Below are positions 26,210-34,485 of a DNA stretch of 64,000 bases, piece after piece. Each line of letters starts with the position of its first letter. The first letter of the stretch is position 1. The translations under genes were made by a program, and so were the position numbers. Origin of the DNA: Hyphomicrobiales bacterium (GTDB lineage: Bacteria > Pseudomonadota > Alphaproteobacteria > Rhizobiales > Rhizobiaceae); contig UBXM01000041.1 of NCBI GenBank assembly GCA_900469445.1, forward strand, positions 62,001-126,000. The letters are read 5' to 3'. The notes below the pieces were generated by a model. That model did not search any database and had not been told where the DNA came from. It worked only from the letters and a program-made list of their open reading frames with translations.

Positions 26210-27199
26210 GTGTTAAAAATCGGATTGCTTGGCGCCGGCCGAATTGGCCGCGTGCATGCCATTAATATTGCCGGTCATGCCCGCAGCCAGCTGGTTGCGG
26301 TGTCGGATGTCAACGAGGATGCGGCGCATTCGCTCGCCGATGCTTATGGCGCCAAAGCCAACAGTTCGGATGCGATCCTTGCGGACGCGTCGATCGACGC
26401 CGTGCTTATTGCAACGTCGACAGACACTCATTCGGACCTGATCGAAAAGGCGACTGCGGCCGGCAAGGCTGTGCTGTGCGAAAAGCCGGTCGATCTATCG
26501 CTGGAACGTGCCCAACAGTGCCTCGACGCGGTAGACAAGACAGGCGTCCCGGTCATGATCGGTTTCAATCGCCGCTTCGATCCGAATTTCTCCGCGATCA
26601 GAGCATCCATCGCCGCCGGCGAGATCGGCAAGCCGGAACTTCTGTCGATCACGTCGTTTGACCCGGCACCGCCACCGGTCGCTTATGTCAAGGTATCAGG
26701 CGGTCTGTTCCGCGACATGATGATACATGATTTCGACATGGCGAACTTTCTGATGGGCAATATGCCGAAGACGGTCCATGCCGCCGGCACATCGATCGTC
26801 GATCCGGAGATCGGCAAGGTCGGTGATGTCGATACTGCTGTCGTGACGCTCACCTATGCCGATGGCCGTATTGCCGTGATCAAGAACAGCCGACGTGCCG
26901 TCTATGGTTACGACCAGCGTGTGGAGATACTTGGTTCCGAAGGCCTTCTGTCGGCCGGCAACGTGCTTGAGAACACGGTCTCGAAGGCCACGAAACAGGG
27001 CGTGACGAGCGCCAAGCCGGAATTCTTTTTCCTGGAGCGCTACATGCGTGCCTATGCGGCCGAATGGGATGCTTTCGTTGCTGCAATCCTTGATGGAGCC
27101 GCCATTCCGGTGTCGCTGAAAGATGGCGTTGACGCCCTTTCGCTTGCGGAGGCTGCGACCCGCTCGGCAAAATCCGGCCAGCCGGTTTCGCTCGCCTGA
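26210..27199 (+). CDS. iolG: myo-inositol 2-dehydrogenase IolG
   Basis: A 329-residue NAD-dependent dehydrogenase of the Gfo/Idh/MocA family, catalysing the first step of inositol catabolism (myo-inositol to 2-keto-inositol). The start is GTG 26210 with GGGAGGAAAA just upstream; the longer frame from 26141 would begin inside the operator. The Rossmann motif GLLGAGRIGRVH is at residues 5-16. The catalytic lysine is in LCEKPVDLS and the substrate segment GFNRRFDPNF follows. Inositol family signatures SGGLFRDMMIHDFDMANFL and FLERYMRAYAAEWDAF are present. First gene of the iol operon. Confidence 0.93.
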   Translation: MLKIGLLGAGRIGRVHAINIAGHARSQLVAVSDVNEDAAHSLADAYGAKANSSDAILADASIDAVLIATSTDTHSDLIEKATAAGKAVLCEKPVDLSLERAQQCLDAVDKTGVPVMIGFNRRFDPNFSAIRASIAAGEIGKPELLSITSFDPAPPPVAYVKVSGGLFRDMMIHDFDMANFLMGNMPKTVHAAGTSIVDPEIGKVGDVDTAVVTLTYADGRIAVIKNSRRAVYGYDQRVEILGSEGLLSAGNVLENTVSKATKQGVTSAKPEFFFLERYMRAYAAEWDAFVAAILDGAAIPVSLKDGVDALSLAEAATRSAKSGQPVSLA

Positions 27200-27227
27200 G
27201 ACGCCATGGGTGGCGGTCGAAACCGGC
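27181..27227 (+). other. inverted repeat spanning the iolG stop codon
   Basis: GCCGGTTTCG (27181-27190) pairs perfectly with CGAAACCGGC (27218-27227), enclosing the iolG stop at 27197-27199. It may form a 3' stabilising stem. A decayed version accompanies the collapsed iolG copy near 34330-34365. Confidence 0.4.
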
Positions 27228-27240
27228 GCCTCAAGAGATT

Positions 27241-27273
27241 GCTGCGGAGCAGGGGAGTGTTCCGCGGTTTTTT
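27241..27273 (+). terminator. terminator or attenuator between iolG and iolC
   Basis: GCGGA (27244-27248) pairs with TCCGC (27261-27265) and is followed within two bases by TTTTTT (27268-27273), the form of an intrinsic terminator. It lies in the 310-base iolG-iolC gap and would reduce read-through into iolC. The rest of the gap, to 27338, matches the leader of the transporter gene at 34486. Confidence 0.55.
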
Positions 27274-27509
27274 GAAGTCGATCCCGGATGGCCGCGTCCG
27301 GGGCTGCTTTGGAGCTAAAATGGGAGGGTATCATGAACAACGGGGCGACCGCCCGTTTGGAGGTCGATGCGGTGTCGAGCGCCACCGCAAACAGGCCTTC
27401 CGTTCATCCGTTCGCACCATGCAGAACTCGTCCCGCCGGGAAATCGAAAATATCATTTCCGTCGTGACGGCCTCCGCGGCGCAACCATTCGCATGGAAGG
27501 GCAGAAACA

Positions 27510-29435
27510 GTGACGAAGAAATTCGATGTCATCACGATCGGCCGAGCCGGCGTCGATCTTTACGGCGCACAGGTCGGTGGTCGTCTGGAGGACATGGGCT
27601 CGTTCGAGAAATATATCGGCGGCTCACCGACGAACATTGCCTGCGGCAGTGCCCGGCTTGGCCTGAAAACAGCATTGATCAGCCGCGTCGGCAACGAGCA
27701 TATGGGCCGCTTTATCCTTGAACAACTCGCCCGCGAGGGGGTCTCTACCGAGGGCGTCAGGACCGACCCCCATCGGCTGACGGCGCTTGTCATTCTCGGC
27801 ATTCGCGATGATACGCAGTTTCCGCTGATCTTTTACCGCGAAAACTGCGCCGACATGGCGCTGTGCGAAGATGATATAGATGAGGATTTCATCGCCTCTG
27901 CCCGTGCGGTCGTCGTTACCGGCACGCATCTGAGCAACAGCCGCACGGAAGCCGCCGTCCTCAAGGCGCTCACGCTCGCGCGCAAGCACGGCCTGCGCAC
28001 CGCGCTCGACATCGATTACCGTCCCAACCTCTGGGGGGTCGCCGGCCACGGCGACGGGGAAAGTCGGTTCGTCGAAAGCGTCAGGGTTACGGCCAAGCTG
28101 CAGACGACACTGCATCTGTTCGATCTAATCGTCGGCACCGAAGAAGAATTTCATATCGCTGGAGGCTCGACGGATACGCTGGAGGCGCTTGGAGCCGTTC
28201 GGGCGGTCAGCGCCGCAACACTGGTTTGCAAGCGGGGGCCACTCGGAGCCTCGGCTTTTGAAAGCGCCATTCCACAGAGTCTTGATGACGGCCAAAGCGG
28301 GCAGGGCTTTCCGATCGAGGTCTTTAATGTTCTCGGCGCCGGCGATGGCTTTTTCTCCGGCCTGCTTCGCGGCTGGATGACCGGTGAAGACTGGCCGACA
28401 TCGCTGAAATTCGCCAATGCCTGCGGCGCCTTCGCCGTCAGCCGACATGGATGTACGCCCGCCTATCCAAGCTTCGAGGAGCTGCAGTTCTTTCTGAAGC
28501 GTGGCATTGTGCGGCCCGATCTGCGCAACGATGCCGAGCTGGAACAATTGCACTGGTCGACAACGCGTCAGAGGCGGGTTGACGGTGACTGGTCCACCAT
28601 GCGGGTCTTCGCCTTCGATCACCGCATGCAACTTGAACAGATGCCTGGTTACACCTTGCAGAAAGGCGCAGCCTTCAAGGAACTGTGCTTGCAGGCGGCT
28701 CTGCGGGTGCAGGCCGGCAAAGCAGGTTACGGCATTCTCTGCGACAACCGTATCGGCAGATCGGCCCTTCACCGTGCATCAGGTTCCGGCCTCTGGATCG
28801 GACGTCCGGCCGAGTGGCCTGGTTCGCGACCGTTGGCGCTGGAACCTGAGCTTGGGCTCGATTGCGGTACGCTATCGGAATGGGCACGCGAGGACGTAGT
28901 CAAGGTTCTCTGCTTCTGCCATCCCGATGATGACGCCGCCACGCGCACCGAGCAGGAGACGACCGTCAAGAAACTGTTTCAGGCGGCGCGGCGTAACCGG
29001 CTGGAGTTTCTGCTGGAGATCATCCCATCCAAGGTCGGCGCCACAGACGACGACACAGTCGCGAAGCTGATCAGGCAATTTTATGCCGCCGGCATCTACC
29101 CCGACTGGTGGAAGCTGGAGCCGATGAAGACGGCCGCCGGCTGGCAAAAGGCCATCGCCGCGATCGAGGCCCATGATCGGCATACGCGCGGTATCGTCGT
29201 GCTCGGGCTGGATGCGCCTGAGATGGAGCTTTCGGCCAGTTTCGAGGTCGCCGCGCAATTCGATCTGGTCAAGGGCTTCGCGGTGGGCCGTACGATTTTC
29301 GGTGATGCCGCCCGACGCTGGCTGGCAGCAGAGATGACGGACGCGGAGGCCGTCGACGATATGGCGAAACGTTTCGAGCGTCTCTGCCGGATCTGGGACA
29401 AGGCCCGCATGAAGGCAGGGGAGCAGGCAGCATGA
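27510..29435 (+). CDS. iolC: 5-dehydro-2-deoxygluconokinase fused to DUF2090 aldolase-like domain (IolC)
   Basis: A 641-residue two-domain enzyme. Residues about 5-320 are a PfkB sugar kinase (GGSPTNIACGSARLG; C-terminal NVLGAGDGFFSGLLRGW, containing the catalytic Asp), which phosphorylates 2-deoxy-5-keto-gluconate. Residues about 335-635 are DUF2090, a TIM-barrel related to class I aldolases (VFAFDHRMQLEQMP, GYGILCDNRIG, FLLEIIPSK, DWWKLEP, GIVVLGLDAP) and thought to do the following IolJ cleavage. The start is GTG 27510. It overlaps iolD by ATGA. No separate iolJ is visible in the window. Confidence 0.92.
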   Translation: MTKKFDVITIGRAGVDLYGAQVGGRLEDMGSFEKYIGGSPTNIACGSARLGLKTALISRVGNEHMGRFILEQLAREGVSTEGVRTDPHRLTALVILGIRDDTQFPLIFYRENCADMALCEDDIDEDFIASARAVVVTGTHLSNSRTEAAVLKALTLARKHGLRTALDIDYRPNLWGVAGHGDGESRFVESVRVTAKLQTTLHLFDLIVGTEEEFHIAGGSTDTLEALGAVRAVSAATLVCKRGPLGASAFESAIPQSLDDGQSGQGFPIEVFNVLGAGDGFFSGLLRGWMTGEDWPTSLKFANACGAFAVSRHGCTPAYPSFEELQFFLKRGIVRPDLRNDAELEQLHWSTTRQRRVDGDWSTMRVFAFDHRMQLEQMPGYTLQKGAAFKELCLQAALRVQAGKAGYGILCDNRIGRSALHRASGSGLWIGRPAEWPGSRPLALEPELGLDCGTLSEWAREDVVKVLCFCHPDDDAATRTEQETTVKKLFQAARRNRLEFLLEIIPSKVGATDDDTVAKLIRQFYAAGIYPDWWKLEPMKTAAGWQKAIAAIEAHDRHTRGIVVLGLDAPEMELSASFEVAAQFDLVKGFAVGRTIFGDAARRWLAAEMTDAEAVDDMAKRFERLCRIWDKARMKAGEQAA

Positions 29436-31264
29436 AGACGGTGCGGTTGACGGCAGCGCAGGCCATGGTGAAATGGCTGGCCGCACAGATGACGGAAGAC
29501 GGCGAACGTTTTTTCGATGGTGTCTGGGCAATCTTTGGCCACGGCAACGTGGCGGGACTGGGCGAGGCCTTGCAGAAAGCGGGCAACGGCCTGCCGACAT
29601 GGCGCGGGCAGAACGAACAGACCATGGCACATGCGGCGATCGCCTATGCGAAGGCGATGAAACGCAGGCGCGTGCAAGCCGTCACATCATCCATCGGGCC
29701 GGGTGCCACCAACATGGTGACGGCTGCGGCATTGGCACATGTCAATCGATTGCCGGTACTTCTTATTCCCGGCGATGTGTTTGCCAATCGCAGGCCCGAT
29801 CCTGTCTTGCAGCAGATCGAGGATTTCGATGACGGCACGGTTTCGGCGAATGACTGTTTCCGTCCGGTCAGCAGATATTTTGACCGTATCACCCGTCCCG
29901 AACAGCTTCTGACGGCATTGCCCCGGGCGCTGCGCGTGATGACCGATCCGGCGAGTTGCGGGCCTGTGACCTTGTCATTCTGCCAGGATGTTCAGGCGGA
30001 AGCCTATGATTGGCCTGAAGCATTTTTCGAGCCGAAGGTCTGGCGCATCCGGCGGCCTGAACCGGATCGGCATGATCTCGAGACAGTCGCAGAGCTGGTT
30101 CGCACCGCCCGAAGCCCGGTCATCGTTGCCGGCGGTGGTGTCATCTATAGCGATGCCGAGCAGGAGCTTTCCGACTTCGCCACCCGTCACGGGATCCCGG
30201 TAATAGAGACACAAGCCGGCAAGTCGGCATTGGCGCAAAGCCATCCGATGAATTTCGGCGCGGCCGGTGTCGATGGTTCGGCTGCCGCCAACGCACTGGC
30301 CCGCAAGGCCGATGTGGTAATCGGTATCGGCACCCGGTTTCAGGATTTCACCACCGGTTCCTGGTCGCTGTTCGAGGCGAAGGACCGGAAGCTCGTGTCG
30401 GTCAACGTGCAGGCTTACGATGCCGACAAACATGGTGCTATCGGGCTCGTCGCAGATGCAAGGGCAGCTCTTGCGGCCCTCAGCGAAAAGCTCGGCGATT
30501 ACCGGGCCGGCGAACCGGATTTTGCGTCCCGCAGCGCCTGGCTTTCTGCCGTCGACCGTCATTGTGCAGCGCCTTCGCATGACGGTTTGCCCAGCGATGC
30601 GCAGGTGATCGGCGCCGTACAGCGCGCAACCGGCGAAGGCGCCATTGCCATGTGCGCGGCGGGCACGATGCCGGGGGCGCTGAAACTGCTCTGGCAACCG
30701 AGCCAGGGCGGCTATCACATGGAATACGGCTATTCTTGCATGGGCTACGAGATCGCCGGCGCCATGGGGCTGAAACTCGCACGTCCGGAGCGGGACGTGA
30801 TCTGCTTCGTTGGCGACGGCTCCTACATGATGGCCAATTCGGAACTGGCGACTGCCGTCATGCGCAAGGTGCCGTTCACCGTGGTTTTGACCGACAACCG
30901 CGGTTACGGCTGCATCAACCGACTGCAGCGAGGCACCGGCGGCGAGGCTTTCAATAACCTCTATCAGGATTGCAATATCGAACAGCAGCCGGAGATCGAT
31001 TTCGTCGCCCATGCGGGTTCGATGGGGACCTTCTCGGTGAAGGCGAAGGATATTGCCGACCTGGAGGTTCAGATCGATGCTGCCCGGGGGCGCGACATCC
31101 CGACCGTCATCGTCATCGAGACCGATCCGACGGATGGTCCCGGTTTCGGCGATGCCGGTCACTGGTGGGACGTCGCGGTGCCCGAGGTCGGCACAACCGA
31201 AAAACTGAAAGAGGCCTATGCGCGCTATCTCGCAAGTGCCGCCAAGCAGAATACCGTGAATTGA
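29432..31264 (+). CDS. iolD: 3D-(3,5/4)-trihydroxycyclohexane-1,2-dione hydrolase IolD
   Basis: A 610-residue ThDP-dependent enzyme that opens the ring of the trione to 5-deoxy-D-glucuronate. The N-terminal PYR domain has IFGHGNVAGLGEAL and SSIGPGATNMVTAAA. The central domain contains VIVAGGGVIYSDAEQ. The C-terminal PP domain carries the ThDP/Mg motif GDGSYMMANSELATAVMRK followed by NRGYGCINRLQRG. Length and motifs match IolD rather than acetolactate synthase. It is coupled to iolC by ATGA and followed by iolE after 10 bases. Confidence 0.95.
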   Translation: MKTVRLTAAQAMVKWLAAQMTEDGERFFDGVWAIFGHGNVAGLGEALQKAGNGLPTWRGQNEQTMAHAAIAYAKAMKRRRVQAVTSSIGPGATNMVTAAALAHVNRLPVLLIPGDVFANRRPDPVLQQIEDFDDGTVSANDCFRPVSRYFDRITRPEQLLTALPRALRVMTDPASCGPVTLSFCQDVQAEAYDWPEAFFEPKVWRIRRPEPDRHDLETVAELVRTARSPVIVAGGGVIYSDAEQELSDFATRHGIPVIETQAGKSALAQSHPMNFGAAGVDGSAAANALARKADVVIGIGTRFQDFTTGSWSLFEAKDRKLVSVNVQAYDADKHGAIGLVADARAALAALSEKLGDYRAGEPDFASRSAWLSAVDRHCAAPSHDGLPSDAQVIGAVQRATGEGAIAMCAAGTMPGALKLLWQPSQGGYHMEYGYSCMGYEIAGAMGLKLARPERDVICFVGDGSYMMANSELATAVMRKVPFTVVLTDNRGYGCINRLQRGTGGEAFNNLYQDCNIEQQPEIDFVAHAGSMGTFSVKAKDIADLEVQIDAARGRDIPTVIVIETDPTDGPGFGDAGHWWDVAVPEVGTTEKLKEAYARYLASAAKQNTVN

Positions 31265-31274
31265 GGGACAAGAG

Positions 31275-32171
31275 ATGATCCGCTTCGGCACCAATCCCAT
31301 TGCCTGGGCCAATGACGACGACCAGAGCCTTGGCGCCAACATCCCGACTGAACAGATTCTTCGCGAGGCCAGCGAAATCGGCTTCGACGGTATCGAGAAC
31401 GGCCACCGTTGGCCGAATGATCCGCAGGCATTGAAAGAACTTCTCGGCTCCTATGGCCTCGCCTTCGTTTCCGGCTGGTACTCGCTTAACTTGCTGACGC
31501 AGTCGGTTGAAGAAGAAAAAAAGGCCATTCAGCCGCATCTCGACAAGCTGAAGCACAATGGCTGCACGGTCTGTATCGCCTGCGAGACTTCAAACAGCGT
31601 GCAGGGGCAACAGGTACCGTTATCCGAAAGCCCTGTCCTGTCCGAAACAGAGATGAAGGTCTTTGGTGCCAGGGTTGAGGAATTGGCTGTGTTCGCTGCA
31701 GGTCAGGGTATCAAGCTCGTCTATCATCATCATATGGGCACGGTGGTCGAAACGCCGGAGGAAATCGATGCCTTCATGGCGGCGACAGGTCCGGCAACAC
31801 GCCTGCTGTTCGATGCCGGACATTGCTATTTCGGTGGTGCTGGCCGCGATCCTGCACCCGTGCTTGTGCGCTATGTCGACCGTATCAGCCACGTTCATGC
31901 AAAGAACGTGCGCCCGGCGGTAATGCGCCGGGTGCGTGAAGAGCGATTGTCCTTCATGGACGGCGTTCGCGCCGGTGTATTCACCGTGCCTGGTGACCAA
32001 GAAGGAGGGATCGAATTCCTACCGCTGCTGCAAATCCTGAAAGGGGCAGGTTATGAAGGCTGGATCGTCATCGAGGCAGAGCAGGACCCCGACATGCATA
32101 ATCCTTTGCAGTATCAGTCGCTGGGCCTGAAGACACTGAAGACTGCAGCTGCAAAGGCCGGCCTCATCTGA
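31275..32171 (+). CDS. iolE: inosose dehydratase IolE
   Basis: A 298-residue TIM-barrel protein of the xylose isomerase-like superfamily that dehydrates 2-keto-myo-inositol. Typical features are MIRFGTNPIAWANDDD at the start, GFDGIENGHRWP, LVYHHHMGTVVETPEEIDAFM, LLFDAGHCYFGG and HVHAKNVRP, which supply the metal-site His, Glu and Asp residues, and GWIVIEAEQDP near the end. It lies between iolD and iolB in the usual order. Confidence 0.95.
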   Translation: MIRFGTNPIAWANDDDQSLGANIPTEQILREASEIGFDGIENGHRWPNDPQALKELLGSYGLAFVSGWYSLNLLTQSVEEEKKAIQPHLDKLKHNGCTVCIACETSNSVQGQQVPLSESPVLSETEMKVFGARVEELAVFAAGQGIKLVYHHHMGTVVETPEEIDAFMAATGPATRLLFDAGHCYFGGAGRDPAPVLVRYVDRISHVHAKNVRPAVMRRVREERLSFMDGVRAGVFTVPGDQEGGIEFLPLLQILKGAGYEGWIVIEAEQDPDMHNPLQYQSLGLKTLKTAAAKAGLI

Positions 32172-32191
32172 ACGAATAGCAGGAGCGCATA

Positions 32192-32989
32192 ATGCCCCAC
32201 CTTCTCCATCGCCCTTTCGGCAATCACGGCAAGGTTCATGACATAACCCCGGCATTGGCTGGATGGAGATATGTCGGTTTTGCGCTCTATCGGCTGCGGG
32301 CCGGAGAGACGGCGGCAGACGTGACCGGAGATCGTGAGGTCATTCTGGTCATGGTCGAAGGCAAGGCAGCGATAGAGGGAGCCGGCAAGAGTTGGGGCGC
32401 ACTCGGAGATCGCATGAGCGTGTTCGAGAAATCTCCGCCGCATTGCCTCTATCTGCCGAATGACAGCGACTGGAAAGCCGTTGCCGAAACCGATTGCGTC
32501 ATTGCCGTCTGCTCGGCGCTAGGTAAAGGTGGGCATGAGGCTCGCCGTATCGGACCGGACGGGATCACGCTGACGCAGCGCGGTGAGGGGACCAATACCC
32601 GCTACATCAACAACATCGCCATGGAAAACGAGGACTATTGCGATAGCCTTCTGGTGACCGAAGTCTTCACTCCGGCAGGCCATTGGTCGAGCTATCCGAG
32701 CCACCGACACGACGAGGACGATTTTCCGCGCATCACCTATCTTGAAGAGACCTATTATCATCGTCTCAACCCGACCGATGGTTTTGGCATCCAGCGGGTC
32801 TATACGGATGATCTGCAGCTGAACGAAACCATGGCCGTGCATGACGGCGATGTCGTCTGCGTGCCGCGTGGCCACCATCCGTGCGGAGCACCCCACGGTT
32901 TCGAGATGTATTATCTCAATGTCATGGCCGGCCCCTTGCGCAAATGGCGTTTCGTCGCCGCCCCGCCGGTCGAGCACTTGATGCGGTGA
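32192..32989 (+). CDS. iolB: 5-deoxy-glucuronate isomerase IolB
   Basis: A 265-residue bicupin isomerase converting 5-deoxy-D-glucuronate to 2-deoxy-5-keto-D-gluconate. The second cupin supplies the metal ligands in SYPSHRHDEDDFPRITYLEE (two His and a Glu), and a further His is in VCVPRGHHPCGAPHGFEMYYLN. The start MPHLLHRPFG follows iolE by 20 bases. It is the last iol gene on this strand; the methylmalonate-semialdehyde dehydrogenase step (iolA) is not in the window. Confidence 0.94.
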   Translation: MPHLLHRPFGNHGKVHDITPALAGWRYVGFALYRLRAGETAADVTGDREVILVMVEGKAAIEGAGKSWGALGDRMSVFEKSPPHCLYLPNDSDWKAVAETDCVIAVCSALGKGGHEARRIGPDGITLTQRGEGTNTRYINNIAMENEDYCDSLLVTEVFTPAGHWSSYPSHRHDEDDFPRITYLEETYYHRLNPTDGFGIQRVYTDDLQLNETMAVHDGDVVCVPRGHHPCGAPHGFEMYYLNVMAGPLRKWRFVAAPPVEHLMR

Positions 32990-33057
32990 AGCTTGAGGCG
33001 TAGCGAGGAGATGACATTGCCGCGTCGGGTCGGTTGCGAATGGCGCTGCGGGCCGCC

Positions 33058-34080
33058 TCAGGCGCTGTCGCGCACCATCAGCTTCCCCTGAAAAAGCCGA
33101 TCAAAGTCACGATCCTCTTCACTGCCGAGAACCCTTACCAGATATTCCGCCATGTCGGTCAGTGGTTGCCGATAGGTGGTCAGGCGGTAATTGGCACCCT
33201 CAGCTTGCGGTACGTCATCAAATCCGGTGATCGCGATGTCTTCGGGAATGCGCAGACCAAGCTTATGACGGATCACGTCGGTTGCGCCGATTGCCAAAGC
33301 ATCGTTCTCACAGACAAGAATGTCCGGCAGGGCAGACTTTGGCCTGCCGGCGAGCGCATTTTCGACGATCCCCCCTGCGAGTGCCGGGTCGTAAGCCGCA
33401 ACGGATAGGGTCTCCGGCTCGTTGCCAAAATGCTGGCGCCAGTAATCGACGAATGTTTCATTGCGCAGCAGATGTGCAGATGAGGTGCGCGGCCCGGCCA
33501 GAAACAATGGGCGTCGATATCCGCGCTCATGCACGTAATTTGCAATCTCCTTCATCGCATGAACGTCATCGACGGCGATGGAAATGGTGTTTGGATTGCG
33601 CGATGTGCGAGCAAAAATGATCAGCTTGCGAAACCGGCGAGCATGCAGCGCGGTATCGAGAACCTCGTCATCGAACTGAATGCCGATCAGAATGACCGCA
33701 TCGACGCGACGCTGGCTGGCGTTGAGCAGCGCATGGCCGGCATCGTCGCGGTCAAGCGTATTGACTAGAAGGATATCCCAACCTTCACGTCGCAGAATGC
33801 GCGTCAGCCGCTCCATCATCACCAGCTTGTGCGGATTTGCGAAATCGTCGATCAGCAGTGCGACCAGATTGGAGCGGTCCGAGGCCAGGCTCGCAGCCCG
33901 CAAGTCCGGTACATAGCCCAGTCTTTCGGCCGCTATCCGTACTTTCTCCAGGCTCTTGGAGGAAATCGATGCGTCCTTGCGGAAGGCGCGGTTGACCGTC
34001 CAGCGCGACACGCCAGCTTCCGCCGCCACATCGTCGGCAGTGATATTTCCCGCGAAGGCGGATTTCTTGTCTTCCGGCAT
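33058..34080 (-). CDS. LacI-family transcriptional regulator of the iol region
   Basis: A 340-residue regulator. Start ATG 34080 (MPEDKKSAF) is chosen because GGGAG lies 6 bases before it; longer frames run into the operators. The helix-turn-helix is about residues 12-60 (ITADDVAAEAGVSRWTVNRAF), with VNRAF replacing the usual VSRAL. A periplasmic-binding-like sensor domain follows (about 70-330; VALLIDDFANPHKLVMMERL). It is convergent with iolB and divergent from the sugar transporter. Its own promoter region carries the twin operators also found before iolG, so it is probably the repressor of both units; an inositol-derived inducer is likely but inferred. Confidence 0.9.
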   Translation of the reverse strand: MPEDKKSAFAGNITADDVAAEAGVSRWTVNRAFRKDASISSKSLEKVRIAAERLGYVPDLRAASLASDRSNLVALLIDDFANPHKLVMMERLTRILRREGWDILLVNTLDRDDAGHALLNASQRRVDAVILIGIQFDDEVLDTALHARRFRKLIIFARTSRNPNTISIAVDDVHAMKEIANYVHERGYRRPLFLAGPRTSSAHLLRNETFVDYWRQHFGNEPETLSVAAYDPALAGGIVENALAGRPKSALPDILVCENDALAIGATDVIRHKLGLRIPEDIAITGFDDVPQAEGANYRLTTYRQPLTDMAEYLVRVLGSEEDRDFDRLFQGKLMVRDSA

Positions 34081-34154
34081 GTCCATCTCCCGAATCCGCC
34101 ATGGATCGGTGAATTTCATACATAACGTTTTTTTCCATCTCGCTGAAATTAATT

Positions 34155-34193
34155 TTGCTCCCGCGTGCAAACGGCTATTGCTCGCGAGAGCAA
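34155..34193. promoter_or_regulatory. twin operators between lacI-type gene and transporter operon
   Basis: TTGCTCCCGCGTGCAA (34155-34170) and TTGCTCGCGAGAGCAA (34178-34193) repeat exactly the two sites and the 23-base centre spacing found before iolG (26118-26156). Flanking bases are also shared (AAATTAATTT before, AACTTGCAATGTT after), showing common descent of the whole control block. Confidence 0.75.
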
Positions 34194-34256
34194 AACTTGC
34201 AATGTTCAATTTCAGAAGTAGTGGGAGCTGCTTTTAGGGGGGACCAGGGCGCGCGA

Positions 34257-34346
34257 GTGGGTTTGCCCGGCGCGGGCCATATTGGTCGCATGCATACCCT
34301 GAATGCCGCCGGTTATGCCCTCGGGCAGACCGGTTTGCTCGGCTGA
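34257..34346 (+). pseudogene. collapsed iolG copy (N-terminus fused to C-terminus)
   Basis: A 30-codon frame begins GTG 34257 and reads VGLPGAGHIGRMHTLNAAGY, matching the IolG start IGLLGAGRIGRVHAINIAGH. It then passes at CAG directly into a match with the iolG end (CAGACCGGTTTGCTCGGCTGA-like against the CAG-CCG-GTT-TCG-CTC-GCC-TGA end of iolG). Roughly 900 bases of the middle are missing. It can be read as an in-frame relic of a second inositol dehydrogenase gene that once preceded the transporter genes. Confidence 0.7.
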
Positions 34347-34485
34347 CACCGGAGGCGGCGTCGAGTGCCGTCGCAAAAGGAAATTGCTGCGGAGGGAGTG
34401 TCCGCAGGCTTTCGGTTCCGGTCCCGCATGGCCGGATGGACGGGGCGTCTGGGAGGGCGCTTTGGAACTTAAACGGGAGGATGTC

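Noticed and set aside
26108..34200. Treating the two near-identical intergenic blocks as ends of an insertion sequence or composite transposon
   Set aside because: The blocks are in direct orientation and consist of operators and gene ends; no transposase, terminal inverted repeat or target duplication is visible. Duplication with decay explains them better.
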